Assembly (NCBI RefSeq): GCF_016464385.1
Contig: NZ_JADMLH010000016.1
Coordinates: 153,533 to 217,532, forward strand
Source of the DNA: Nucisporomicrobium flavum
Lineage (GTDB): Bacteria; Actinomycetota; Actinomycetes; Mycobacteriales; Micromonosporaceae
DNA length: 64,000 nt
Direction of reading: 5' to 3'
Under the pieces are notes generated by a model. The model did not search any database. It saw nothing but the letters and a program-made list of their open reading frames with translations, and was not told the DNA's origin. This document shows, piece after piece, positions 16,373 to 24,837 of this stretch (positions are counted from its first letter, which is position 1; each line of letters opens with the position of its first letter). The translations under genes and the position numbers were made by a program.

Positions 16373-16816
16373 ATGATCAAATACCGACCGATCGCCGTGG
16401 CCGCCCTGGCCGTGGCCGCCGGACTGGCCACGGCGCTGACCGGTACGCCCGCCGAAGCCGCCGCGGGCGGGCCGTCCCCGATCACGACCTGGCTGAACCC
16501 CGTCAAGCCGCACAAGGCCACCTGGGTGAACGTGCACTGGACCACCGGCAGGAAGATCTGCGACGCCGAGGTGCGGGTCGAGGGCGACAAGGTCGACGTC
16601 TCCTACCCGAGCAACACGGACACGTACTCGTCGTTCTCGCAGAGCGACTCCCTGCGCGGCGGTCACGTCGACCGGACTGCTGTCAACGTGACCGCGCACT
16701 ACGGCAGGACCGCGTTCGTGCCGCTCGAGGCCACGATCACGTACACCACCTGCAAGAGCGACGCCGTACGGTCGAAGACGTTCTGGCTGACGCTCCCGGT
16801 CCTCAAGACCTACTGA
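16373..16816 (+). CDS. Secreted protein of unknown function
   Basis: A 147-residue protein. The signal peptide (MIKYRPIAVAALAVAAGLATA..., cleavage after AEAAA near residue 31) precedes a beta-rich domain with two cysteines (KICDAE and TTCKSD), likely one disulfide, and many Thr/Ser/Tyr residues. I do not recognise a family. It starts 9 bases after the acetyltransferase gene, so it is probably on the same transcript, and converges with the flippase fusion. Confidence 0.8.
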   Translation: MIKYRPIAVAALAVAAGLATALTGTPAEAAAGGPSPITTWLNPVKPHKATWVNVHWTTGRKICDAEVRVEGDKVDVSYPSNTDTYSSFSQSDSLRGGHVDRTAVNVTAHYGRTAFVPLEATITYTTCKSDAVRSKTFWLTLPVLKTY

Positions 16817-16826
16817 GCGGAGCCCC

Positions 16827-19430
16827 CTACCGCGCGGCCATGATCAGCGCGGCCGGGTCGGCGCAGACCAGCTCCAGCGCCCGGGCCACCACGGCCGGGT
16901 CGTACGTCGACGCGTGGAACGTGGCCTCGAGGTGCAGCACGCCGCCCATCTCCGAGGTGGTCAGCGTGACGCCCTCGGGGCCGTTCAGCGTCGGCACGCT
17001 CTGGTTCACCCGGCCCGCCGCGTCGACGGCCCACGGCAGGTCGCCGAGCACGTCGTGGCGGCCCTGGTTGCTGAAGGTCAGCCGGGGCCGCGGCCGCGCC
17101 GGCGCCTCGGCCGGGTACGGGTCCGGCATCCCGGGCGCCCCGGCGACGAGGATCTTGCCCTCGCGCAGCAGCATCATCGTCAGGATCCGGCCGGTCGCCA
17201 GCTCCGCCTTCAGCGTGGTGTGGATCGACCGGGGGTCGGTCAGGTCCCCGGGCGTCAGGTACGGGCCCATGCAGAAGTTGCTGTCGATGCTGACGTCCTT
17301 GTCCAGGTAACGCCGCGCGTCCGCCAGGAACGTCCCGCCGCTCAGGTCCGGGTCCAGCCCCAGGTCGCGCAGCGCGACGGCGAACGCGGCGAAGGTGATC
17401 GCGGAGGTCGTCACGCCCGGGGCGTGCTCGTCGCGCCACACCCGCATCCGGCCCAGCACCTCGGCCGACCGGGCCGTCTCGACGGTCAGGTCCGCCGTCC
17501 ACGGGCGCAGCTCCGACTCCTCCGGGTGCGGCGGCCGGGCGAAGCTCAGCCCCTGCTTCCAGCGCGCCGGCTTGGTGCCGAACTGCTTCCACCAGGCCTT
17601 CGGCAGCGCCCACCGGTGCCGCCGAGAGGGGGCGATCACCGCGGCGCGCTCCTCGCCGGCCGCGCGGACCAGCTCACGCAGGAGCGTGTTGACCGGGCCG
17701 GCGTCGCCGTACGCGTGCGCCACCTTCATCGCCACGTACCCACCGCCGGCCAGGATGCGGACCGGGTGGTGACCCCGCGGCTCCGCCTGCAGTTGCCGGG
17801 TCATCGCGTCGAAGTCGACCGGGCCGTCGCCCAGGTCGGTGACGGCCTCGCGGACGTACCCGGCGAACGCCTCGGCGTCCAGGTGCAGCCAGCGCGCCCC
17901 GCTGCGGTCCAGGCGCGACACCGCCCGGTGCGTCGGGTCGGCGGCGTGCAGGCCGATCAGCGCGGCCCGCAACCGCTCGGCGGTCACCCCGGTCAGCGGC
18001 CCGACGGTACGGATGTACTCGAGCGGCAGCCACGCCCGCTCGTGCAGCGTGAGGCTGGTGGTGGACACGACATCTCCTTCTTCGGCGGCAGCGGTACGGG
18101 CGAAGACCACCCGCAGGACGGTCGGCGCGACCAGCACGGTCTCCACCGCCATCACCACGGCGACCCAGGTGACCAGCTCGGTGAGGCTGCCGCGGCTGCC
18201 GCCGTACCAGGCCGCGAGCAGCTCGGCGACCCCGGCGAACACGGCGAAGATGCCCGCGCCGCGCACGGTGCCCTGCACCCGGGAGATCGCCAGGAAGAAA
18301 TGGTGGAAGACGAACGGCACGTAGGTCAGCGCCAGGATGGTGAGCGCGGCGCCGGCGGACTTCGCGTACGCGGCGCCGAACAGCGACATGATCGGGTCGG
18401 CCGCGACGGCCACCACCAGGGAGACGGGCAGCCCGCCGCCGAGGCAGATGAGCAGGCCCATCCGTACCTTCGAGCGCAGCGCCGCCCGGTCGCCGCTGGC
18501 CACCGCGAACAGCGTCAGCGCCACGTTGCCGGGAACCATCGCCAGGAACGACAGCACCATGAAGGCGGTGTAGAAGGACGCGTTCGCCTCCGCCGACAGC
18601 ACGGCGGTCACCACCAGCGGCAGCGCCGCCCGCGGCAGGTACGTCGCCAGGTTCAGCAGGTTGTGGTCGAACGTGGCCCGGCCGCGCCCGCGCAGCAGCG
18701 ACGCTCTCGGGCGTACGGAATCGACCATGTTCTTGCGCCGCAGCGTGCGGCCCAGGACCGCGACCGACAGCACCATGCCGGCCACCCAGGTCAGCAGCAG
18801 CATGCCGCCGTCGAGGGTGAGCGGAAGCAGGGCGAGCACGCCGAGCAGCACCAGCTTGACGACGGAGAACCAGGCGTTGCGCATGAGTTGCAGGGGGCCC
18901 TGCAGGAGCCCGACCAGCGCCTCGTCCAGCACCAGCGTCATCGCGTTCAGCGCGATGCCGAAGACCAGCAGCACGGTCGCGGCGGTGCCGCCCAGCGCCT
19001 CCCGCAGGCCGGGCACCGCCCAGTGCGCGAGCCCCACGTAGATCAGGCCGCCGACCGTGGCGGCGCTGCCCGCGACGAGCAGGCAGGTCGAGATCAGCTC
19101 CCACTTGCGGCCCCGCAGCGACGGCAGGTCCGAGATCAGCATGGTGCCCATGCCGAACATCCCGATCGTGCCGATCAGCGTCATCGCGGACACCGCGGCG
19201 GAGGCCTGACCGACCGCCTCCGCCGGTGCGGTACGGGCGGCCAGCCACCAGTACGCGAACCCGAACAGCGAGGTGAGCGCCGTCGTGGCCATCAGCGAGC
19301 CGGCGTTCAGGAAAAGATCGAGGTGCCCGCGCAGGACGGTGACGAGCCCGCCGCGGCCCGGACCCTCGGGCCCGGGATCGAGGCTCTCCGGTACGGCTTC
19401 GGTAACCGAGGTCTGCTGCACAAGCAGCAA
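16827..19430 (-). CDS. Polysaccharide flippase (MOP superfamily) fused to a condensation/PapA-type acyltransferase
   Basis: An 867-residue protein. Residues about 35-445 hold some 12-14 hydrophobic helices in the Wzx/MurJ-like pattern of the MOP exporter superfamily (WWLAARTAP...AVGQASAAVSAMTLIGTIGMFGMG). After an acidic junction (AAAEEGD), residues about 455-867 are a soluble domain of the CoA-dependent acyltransferase superfamily with the active-site motif HAYGDA (His572, Asp576). The C-terminus FSNQGRHDVLGDLPW resembles the second half of condensation domains. A plausible role is flipping a lipid-linked glycan or glycolipid and acylating it. The fusion is in one uninterrupted frame. The gene is alone on its strand, and 19431-19566 would hold its promoter. 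Confidence 0.85.
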   Translation of the reverse strand: MLLVQQTSVTEAVPESLDPGPEGPGRGGLVTVLRGHLDLFLNAGSLMATTALTSLFGFAYWWLAARTAPAEAVGQASAAVSAMTLIGTIGMFGMGTMLISDLPSLRGRKWELISTCLLVAGSAATVGGLIYVGLAHWAVPGLREALGGTAATVLLVFGIALNAMTLVLDEALVGLLQGPLQLMRNAWFSVVKLVLLGVLALLPLTLDGGMLLLTWVAGMVLSVAVLGRTLRRKNMVDSVRPRASLLRGRGRATFDHNLLNLATYLPRAALPLVVTAVLSAEANASFYTAFMVLSFLAMVPGNVALTLFAVASGDRAALRSKVRMGLLICLGGGLPVSLVVAVAADPIMSLFGAAYAKSAGAALTILALTYVPFVFHHFFLAISRVQGTVRGAGIFAVFAGVAELLAAWYGGSRGSLTELVTWVAVVMAVETVLVAPTVLRVVFARTAAAEEGDVVSTTSLTLHERAWLPLEYIRTVGPLTGVTAERLRAALIGLHAADPTHRAVSRLDRSGARWLHLDAEAFAGYVREAVTDLGDGPVDFDAMTRQLQAEPRGHHPVRILAGGGYVAMKVAHAYGDAGPVNTLLRELVRAAGEERAAVIAPSRRHRWALPKAWWKQFGTKPARWKQGLSFARPPHPEESELRPWTADLTVETARSAEVLGRMRVWRDEHAPGVTTSAITFAAFAVALRDLGLDPDLSGGTFLADARRYLDKDVSIDSNFCMGPYLTPGDLTDPRSIHTTLKAELATGRILTMMLLREGKILVAGAPGMPDPYPAEAPARPRPRLTFSNQGRHDVLGDLPWAVDAAGRVNQSVPTLNGPEGVTLTTSEMGGVLHLEATFHASTYDPAVVARALELVCADPAALIMAAR

Positions 19431-19566
19431 CGGTAGTTACGGTCAGTGTTCGCCTGCCACGGCAAACCGGGGCACACCCGTTGTTCCGTCCGGACTGGAG
19501 ACCGGGCGCTCCGGAGGAGGGGACCGGGACCGAACGGCCGAGGTTTGTGACGGGTGTGACCTGGAG

Positions 19567-20073
19567 TTATTCCTCCCAGACCGGAACCGGGGGCAGACCC
19601 CGCTCGGCGCGGGCGGCATCGGTCAGTTCCTGGATCAGCCGGGTCTTACCGCGCGTATACGCATCGCCCGGGCCGTACCGGTCCATCAGCTCCCGCTTGA
19701 GCGCGGCGTAACGGTCCCTCGCCTCCGGGTACGCCAGGAGGTGGTCGCGCAGCAGCCGCTCGTTGCGCGTCGGCCAGCTCTCGGCGGTCACCACGTGCAG
19801 GTGGTACGCCGTGCTGTCGTAGTCCTCGCGCCGGTAGAACAGCCGGGCCGGCATGTCGGTCGGCTGCAGCCGGTAACCGAGGCTCTGCAGCGCGGGATCG
19901 TTGACCTTCGCCAGCTCGTCCAGCGCGGCCATCAGATCGATGACCGGTTTCGCGGCCAGGCCGGGCACGGCGGTGCTGCCGACGTGCTCGACGGCGGTGA
20001 ACAGGGGCGCGAGGGTCAGGCACGCCTGCCGGCCCAGCTCGGACCAGCGGTCGTCCGGCTCCGCGATGGTCAC
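19567..20073 (-). CDS. GrpB/UPF0157 family protein
   Basis: A 168-residue protein from a GTG start that overlaps the CorA stop (GTGA), with AAGGTGGG upstream. The family hallmarks are HVGSTAVPGLAAKPVIDLMAAL, the YHLHVV segment, and KRELMDRYGPGDAYTRGKTRLIQEL at the C-terminus. GrpB proteins carry a minimal nucleotidyltransferase fold (GST and xDxx residues) of unclear substrate. Translational coupling with corA is clear from the overlap. Confidence 0.9.
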   Translation of the reverse strand: MTIAEPDDRWSELGRQACLTLAPLFTAVEHVGSTAVPGLAAKPVIDLMAALDELAKVNDPALQSLGYRLQPTDMPARLFYRREDYDSTAYHLHVVTAESWPTRNERLLRDHLLAYPEARDRYAALKRELMDRYGPGDAYTRGKTRLIQELTDAARAERGLPPVPVWEE

Positions 20074-21176
20074 AACCAACCCACCTTCTTCAATCGGCGG
20101 TACAGCACGACCGCCGCCACGGCCATGAGCGCCAGCGCGCCGAAGTAGCCGTACCGCAGCCGCAGCTCGGGCATGACCTCGAAGTTCATCCCGTACACCC
20201 CGGCGATGGCCGTCTGCGCCGCGGCGATGGCCGCCCAGGACGCGATCTTGCGCATGTCGTTGTTCTGATCCACGGAAACCTGCGCGAGGCGGGCCTGCAG
20301 GATCGAGTTCAGCAGCTCGTCGAAGCCCGCGACCCGATCCACCGCCCGCGCGAGGCGACCCCGTACGTCCACAAGGTACGGATACAGGCCGTCCGGCACC
20401 ACCCCGCGGTCGAGCAGCCGCTGCAACGGCTCCTGCAGCGGCAGCACCGCCCGCTTGAACTCCACCATCTCGCGCTTCAACTGGTAGATGTGGGCGACGT
20501 CCGGCGCCCTGTCCAGCGCGAACGTCGTCTCCTCCAGCGCCTCCAGGTCCCGTTCCACATGCCCGGCGACGTCCAGGTACAGCTCCACCATCCGGTCGCA
20601 GACGGCGTACGCGACGGCCCACGGCCCCTCGGCCAGCAGCGCCGGTCGCGCTTCAAGCTCCTCCCGTACGGCGGTCAGCGCACCCGCCGCCCCGTGCCGC
20701 ACGGTGATCACGAACCGCGGGCCCAGCAGCACCGTGACGTCACCGGTGTCGACGACCTCGCTGGTGGCGGTCAACTCCTCGTGCTCGACGTAGCGAGCCG
20801 TACGCAGCACCAGCCGCGTCACGTCGCCCAGCGTCTCGGCAACCGGCCGGTGCCCCGCGGCCGCGGCCTGCACGGCGGTCAGCTCGTGCAGCCCGAACGT
20901 CTGCGCGATCGAGGCCATGGTCGCCTCGTCGGGCTCGTGCAGCCCCAGCCACACGAACGCGTCCCGCTGCCGGGCGGCGGCCTTGACGGCGTCGGCGTAA
21001 TGCGACCGGCCGGGCCTGCGGCCGCCCGCCTGGTAGACGGCGCAGTCCACCACGGCATCGGGATTCGACCGGCGAACCTGCCGCGGCGTCTCCGGCTGCG
21101 ACCGGCTGAGCCCTTCGATGAGCCGCCCTAGCGTCCGCGGAATGAGGTACGGCTCCCGCCTCCGCCATCCGAACAT
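20070..21176 (-). CDS. corA: CorA-type magnesium/divalent cation transporter
   Basis: A 368-residue channel protein. The long acidic cytoplasmic domain is followed by two C-terminal membrane helices, with the selectivity motif YGMNF between them and the usual positively charged end (YRRLKKVGWL). The ATG at 21176 (MFGWRRREP) gives the standard length. The GrpB gene overlaps its stop. CorA pentamers import Mg2+ (and Co2+/Ni2+) down the membrane potential. Confidence 0.92.
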   Translation of the reverse strand: MFGWRRREPYLIPRTLGRLIEGLSRSQPETPRQVRRSNPDAVVDCAVYQAGGRRPGRSHYADAVKAAARQRDAFVWLGLHEPDEATMASIAQTFGLHELTAVQAAAAGHRPVAETLGDVTRLVLRTARYVEHEELTATSEVVDTGDVTVLLGPRFVITVRHGAAGALTAVREELEARPALLAEGPWAVAYAVCDRMVELYLDVAGHVERDLEALEETTFALDRAPDVAHIYQLKREMVEFKRAVLPLQEPLQRLLDRGVVPDGLYPYLVDVRGRLARAVDRVAGFDELLNSILQARLAQVSVDQNNDMRKIASWAAIAAAQTAIAGVYGMNFEVMPELRLRYGYFGALALMAVAAVVLYRRLKKVGWL

Positions 21177-21398
21177 CCGCCCCGCTCCTCCGTTGGTTCT
21201 CGGCCGCTTCGTGCGTCGCTGTCGTTTTCTCCGCGTCGCATCCGCATCGCTTGTTGGTGTCGCGTCCGCGTCGTGTCGGCGCCGATGATCTCCGACCGAC
21301 CGTAGCGGCTGGGCGCCCGCGCCGGACGGACAGGCGGGCTGTCCCGATAGGGTGTCGACCGGCCAGAATCTGACCTCAATCGGCGGGAGCCTGGACGC

Positions 21399-22427
21399 AT
21401 GGCGAACACGAGCGCACGGATGCTCCGGCTTCTCTCCCTGCTGCAGACCCACCGCTACTGGCCGGGCGCCGAACTCGCCGAACGCCTCGACGTCAGCCCT
21501 CGCACCCTGCGCCGCGACGTCGACCGGCTCCGCGAGCTCGGCTACCCGGTCGACGCCGCACGGGGGGTCGCCGGCGGTTACCAGCTCCAGGCCGGAGCGG
21601 CGATGCCCCCGCTGCTCCTCGACGACGAGGAAGCGGTCGCCATCGCCATCGGCCTGCGAACGGCGGCCGCGGGGGCGGTCGCCGGCTTCGAGGAGACCTC
21701 GGTACGCGCCCTCGCCAAAGTCATCCAGCTCCTCCCACCCCGCCTGCGCCGCCGCATCGACGCGCTGCGCGCCATGACCACCCCGGGCGTGCTCGGCGGC
21801 GGCCCCACCCTCGACGCCACCGTGCTCACCACGCTGGCGATGGCCTGCCGCGGCGAGGAACGGCTGCGGTTCGCCTACGCGCCCCGCGACGGCGACCCGG
21901 CCGACCGCCACGTGGAACCCCACCGCCTCGTCCCGCTCGGCCGCCGCTGGTACCTGATGGCGTGGGATCTCGACCGAGGCGACTGGCGCAGCTTCCGGGT
22001 CGACCGGCTGAGCGAACCGGCGATGACGGGTGCCCGCTTCCGGCCCCGGGACATCCCGGGAGGGGACCCGGTGGCGTGGCTGCGGGGGCGGCTCGCCTCG
22101 GTGCCCAACCGGTACGACGTCTCGGTCGTCCTGCACAGGGACGCCGAGTCGGTACGCGCGATGGCCGGCCAGTGGGCGGCCGTGGAACCGCTGCCCGGCC
22201 CGGCCGAGGACGCGCCCCCGGCAGAGGACGCGCCCTCCGGCGCGGGGCCGAGCCCGAGCTCCGGCGCGCCGCGGTGCCGGTTGCGGATGAGCGTCGACGA
22301 CCTGGGCTGGCCCGTCATGCTGCTCGGCGTGATCGGCGCCGACTTCCTCATCGAATCGCCTCCCGAACTGCGCGACCGCCTGCGCGACACGGCCGAGGTC
22401 CTCCTGCGCGGCGCCGGGACGCCGTGA
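21399..22427 (+). CDS. YafY-type transcriptional regulator with WYL domain
   Basis: A 342-residue regulator. An HTH_11 winged helix (SARMLRLLSLLQTHRYWPGAELA...TLRRDVDRLRELGYPV) is followed by a WYL ligand-binding domain (LRFAYAPRDG..., RWYLMAWDLDRGDWRSFRVDRLS) and a C-terminal extension with an Ala/Pro insert. WYL domains sense nucleic acid or small ligands. It is divergent from corA across 222 bases that show no other gene. A strong hairpin follows its stop. Confidence 0.92.
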   Translation: MANTSARMLRLLSLLQTHRYWPGAELAERLDVSPRTLRRDVDRLRELGYPVDAARGVAGGYQLQAGAAMPPLLLDDEEAVAIAIGLRTAAAGAVAGFEETSVRALAKVIQLLPPRLRRRIDALRAMTTPGVLGGGPTLDATVLTTLAMACRGEERLRFAYAPRDGDPADRHVEPHRLVPLGRRWYLMAWDLDRGDWRSFRVDRLSEPAMTGARFRPRDIPGGDPVAWLRGRLASVPNRYDVSVVLHRDAESVRAMAGQWAAVEPLPGPAEDAPPAEDAPSGAGPSPSSGAPRCRLRMSVDDLGWPVMLLGVIGADFLIESPPELRDRLRDTAEVLLRGAGTP

Positions 22428-22436
22428 GCTAGGGAC

Positions 22437-22463
22437 GGATCGGCGCCCCCGTGGCGCCGATCC
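22437..22463 (+). terminator. Hairpin terminator after the WYL regulator
   Basis: Perfect 11-bp stem GGATCGGCGCC/GGCGCCGATCC with a 5-base loop, 10 bases after the stop codon. There is no T tract, as is usual in high-GC actinomycetes. Confidence 0.75.
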
Positions 22464-22585
22464 GCACTCATGAACCTAGCGGCACCCTCCGACATTTTTC
22501 CGGCCCCGGAACTCCACAGTGGCCGGCCGCCGAAACTCGGCCGACGATGTCGGTGGGTGGCGGCATACTGCGGGACGTGGAAGCC

Positions 22586-23134
22586 ATGCCGCGTACCGTT
22601 CAGGACCTCGTCGCGCTCGGGCAGTCGGGCGAGCCGGTGAGCTATCTGTTCTTCTGGGGCCACCGTCCGCAGCGCGACGGCAGCATCGGGGCGGGTTGCC
22701 TGAGCCAGTGGTGGCCGTCCGTGTTCACCGTGGACGGCGTACGGTTCGGCTCGGCCGAGCACTACATGATGTGGCGCAAGGCCCTGCTCTTCGGCGACGA
22801 GGAGGTGGCCGCCCGCGTCGTCACCGCGAGCCATCCGCGGCAGGCGAAGATGCTGGGCCGGCGCGTCCGCGGGTTCGGCGAGGAGACGTGGGCCGCCCAG
22901 CGCTACGGCATCGTCGTCGAGGCGAGCCTGGCGAAGTTCGGGCAGCGCACCGAGCTGCGCGATTTCCTTGTGGGCACGGGCGATCGCGTCCTGGTGGAGG
23001 CGAGTCCGACCGACCGCGTCTGGGGCATCGGCCTCGCGGCCACCGACGAGCGTGCCGCCGACCCGGCCCGGTGGCGGGGCCTCAACCTGCTCGGCTTCGC
23101 CCTGATGGAGGCCCGCGCCCAGCTCAGCCGGTGA
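22586..23134 (+). CDS. NADAR/YbiA-family protein (riboflavin intermediate N-glycosidase fold)
   Basis: A 182-residue protein from ATG 22586 (GTG 22577 is an alternative). The YbiA signature is present: FFWGH, LSQWWPSVFTVDGVRFGSAEHYMMWRKALLFGD, VWGIGL, and WRGLNLLGFALME at the C-terminus. Family members cleave the N-glycosidic bond of toxic riboflavin-pathway intermediates, and others remove ADP-ribose from nucleic acid. Which applies here is not known. It stands alone, convergent with the ATPase gene. Confidence 0.9.
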   Translation: MPRTVQDLVALGQSGEPVSYLFFWGHRPQRDGSIGAGCLSQWWPSVFTVDGVRFGSAEHYMMWRKALLFGDEEVAARVVTASHPRQAKMLGRRVRGFGEETWAAQRYGIVVEASLAKFGQRTELRDFLVGTGDRVLVEASPTDRVWGIGLAATDERAADPARWRGLNLLGFALMEARAQLSR

Positions 23135-23155
23135 CCCGGGGCATCGATCACCGGC

Positions 23156-23947
23156 TCACCAGCGGCGCGGGCGCCCCGCCCGGTCGCGTACGGTCGCCCA
23201 CACCATCTTGCCGTCCGTGACCGGGATCGCGCCCCACGCCGTCGAATCCGCGTGCACCACCCGCAGCCCATGACCCCGTTCGTCGAGCGGCAGCCCCGGC
23301 TCGACCGGCGCCAGGTCGAGAACCCGGGGCAGCTGCCGGGTGCGGTCGCGGACGACGAGGTGGAGCGCGGTCCCGCGCCGGGAGACTGAGATGTCCATGT
23401 CCGTACGCGCGTGCTCGACGGCGTTGGCCACCAGCTCGGACATCACCGCCCGCCCGGGGTGCAGCACCGCCTGCAGGTCCCATTCGTGGCACGCGTCCCC
23501 GACCAGGTTGCGGGCCTCGCACGGCGCCTCGGGCGAGGGTGTCAGGCGCAGCCGGATGACCTCGGCAGGCGGGCAGTTCTCGGTCAGCGCCGCGCGGGCT
23601 TCCTCGGGCGTCTCCAGCACCGACTTGCAGTCGGCCGAGCGCAGCGCCGCGGCGAGCGCGGACTCCCGTGGAAGGCAGAGCGCGAGGCGTACGGCCGGAG
23701 TGGCCTCGGCTGCGGAGATCCAGGTCGGCACGCTCGCGCCCGCCGGATCGACAAGACCGTGCAGGTCGACCATGATGCCGGCCGGGCGTTCGGCCAGGCA
23801 TTTGCGGAGCGTACGGGTAGCAGCGGTCTGCAGTGCGGCCGTCCAGTGCCCCGTCACGGTGATGTCGACGAAGGAGCCGTCCCGGTCCGCGGTGACCGAC
23901 AGTGGTGATTCGCCGGGCTCGATCAGGTACGGAGGTTCTTCCCCCAT
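23156..23947 (-). CDS. Anti-sigma-factor-like ATPase with N-terminal STAS-like domain
   Basis: A 263-residue protein from ATG 23947 (MGEEPPYLIEP). Residues 15-110 look like a STAS domain (FVDITVTGHWTAALQTAATRTL...GIMVDLHGLVDPAGASVPTWI). Residues 150-263 are an RsbW/SpoIIAB-type histidine-kinase-like ATPase, with N box VMSELVANAVEHA and G box DERGHGLRVVHADS. Such proteins control sigma factors by binding or phosphorylating anti-sigma antagonists; having both partner folds in one chain is suggestive of self-regulation. No sigma factor gene is adjacent. Confidence 0.85.
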   Translation of the reverse strand: MGEEPPYLIEPGESPLSVTADRDGSFVDITVTGHWTAALQTAATRTLRKCLAERPAGIMVDLHGLVDPAGASVPTWISAAEATPAVRLALCLPRESALAAALRSADCKSVLETPEEARAALTENCPPAEVIRLRLTPSPEAPCEARNLVGDACHEWDLQAVLHPGRAVMSELVANAVEHARTDMDISVSRRGTALHLVVRDRTRQLPRVLDLAPVEPGLPLDERGHGLRVVHADSTAWGAIPVTDGKMVWATVRDRAGRPRRW

Positions 23948-24046
23948 GGCACGGCCTCCCGCCGTCGAGAACACCCGGAGTCTTCGTCCGCGGCCGCGGG
24001 AGGTCAACGGGTACGTCACTCCATCGGGGTAACCCGATCGGCGGGA

Positions 24047-24076
24047 TTGACATGCAGGTATATGCCTGCATAACTT
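24047..24076 (+). promoter_or_regulatory. Promoter with overlapping dyad operator; transcript probably leaderless
   Basis: A -35 TTGACA (24047-24052) and a -10 TAACTT (24071-24076) are 18 bases apart. The inverted repeat ATGCAGG (24052-24058) / CCTGCAT (24065-24071) lies between and overlaps both. Transcription would start at about the ATG (24082), giving a leaderless mRNA. The dyad is a good autorepression site for the ArsR-type protein that follows. Confidence 0.7.
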
Positions 24077-24081
24077 GGCGT

Positions 24082-24837
24082 ATGGATCTGGTGTTCAAGG
24101 CCCTCGCCGACCCGACCCGTCGCCAGCTGCTCGACCTGCTGCGTGAGCGCAGCGGCCGGACGCTGGGCGAGCTGTGCGGCCACGTCGACATGACGCGGCA
24201 GTCGGCCACCCAGCACCTGGCCCTGCTGGAGGCGGCCAACCTGGTCAGCACGGTGCGCCGCGGGCGCGAGAAGGTCCACTACCTCAACCCGGTGCCGCTG
24301 CACGAGATGCAGGAGCGCTGGATCGACAGGTTCGAGCGCCCGCGGTTGCGGGCCCTCAGCGCCGTCAAACGCAGAGCGGAGAGCGCGATGAGCGACCGGC
24401 CCACGTACGTCTACGTCACCTACATCGAGAGCACCCCGGAGCAGGTCTGGCACGCGCTGACCGACGCCGACCTGACAGCGAGCTACTGGGGGCACGCCAA
24501 CATCTCGGACTGGCAGCCCGGTTCCCGGTGGGAGCACCGTCGCACGGACGGCTCCGGCATCGCCGACGTCGTGGGCGCGGTCGTGGAGAGCCGGCCACCC
24601 GTACGCCTGGTCACGACCTGGTCCGACCCCGCCGACCCGAGCGAGTCGTCACAGGTCACCTTCGAGATCGAGGCGTTCCACGAGATCGTACGGCTGACCG
24701 TGACGCACGAGAACCTGGCCACCGAGCAGGAACACGCCGACGTGGCGAGCGGATGGCCCGCCGTCCTGTCGAATTTGAAGACGCTGCTCGAAACGGGGCG
24801 GATTTTGTCACAGGCACCGTGGACGATGGACCGGTGA
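24082..24837 (+). CDS. ArsR-type helix-turn-helix fused to SRPBCC (AHSA1) domain
   Basis: A 251-residue protein. Residues 1-95 are an ArsR winged helix (FKALADPTRRQLLDLLRERSG...MTRQSATQHLALLEAANLVST) without the metal-binding cysteine motif of true ArsR sensors. Residues 110-245 are an AHSA1/SRPBCC cavity domain (YVTYIESTPEQVWHALTDADLTASYWG...WPAVLSNLKTLLETG) that probably holds a hydrophobic ligand. It is a known actinomycete combination acting as a ligand-responsive repressor. The downstream oxidoreductase starts in its stop codon (GTGA) and is the likely regulated partner. There is no ribosome binding site, in line with a leaderless transcript. Confidence 0.9.
   Translation: MDLVFKALADPTRRQLLDLLRERSGRTLGELCGHVDMTRQSATQHLALLEAANLVSTVRRGREKVHYLNPVPLHEMQERWIDRFERPRLRALSAVKRRAESAMSDRPTYVYVTYIESTPEQVWHALTDADLTASYWGHANISDWQPGSRWEHRRTDGSGIADVVGAVVESRPPVRLVTTWSDPADPSESSQVTFEIEAFHEIVRLTVTHENLATEQEHADVASGWPAVLSNLKTLLETGRILSQAPWTMDR

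Noticed and set aside
16914..19436. A very long forward-strand reading frame (840 codons)
   Set aside because: It mirrors the flippase-acyltransferase on the opposite strand; its residues are Arg/Gly/Gln-rich with no domain, as expected from antisense of a high-GC gene.
21177..22136. N-terminal extension of CorA by about 320 residues
   Set aside because: The extension lies antisense to the WYL regulator, is low-complexity, and CorA starts naturally at MFGWRRREP (21176).
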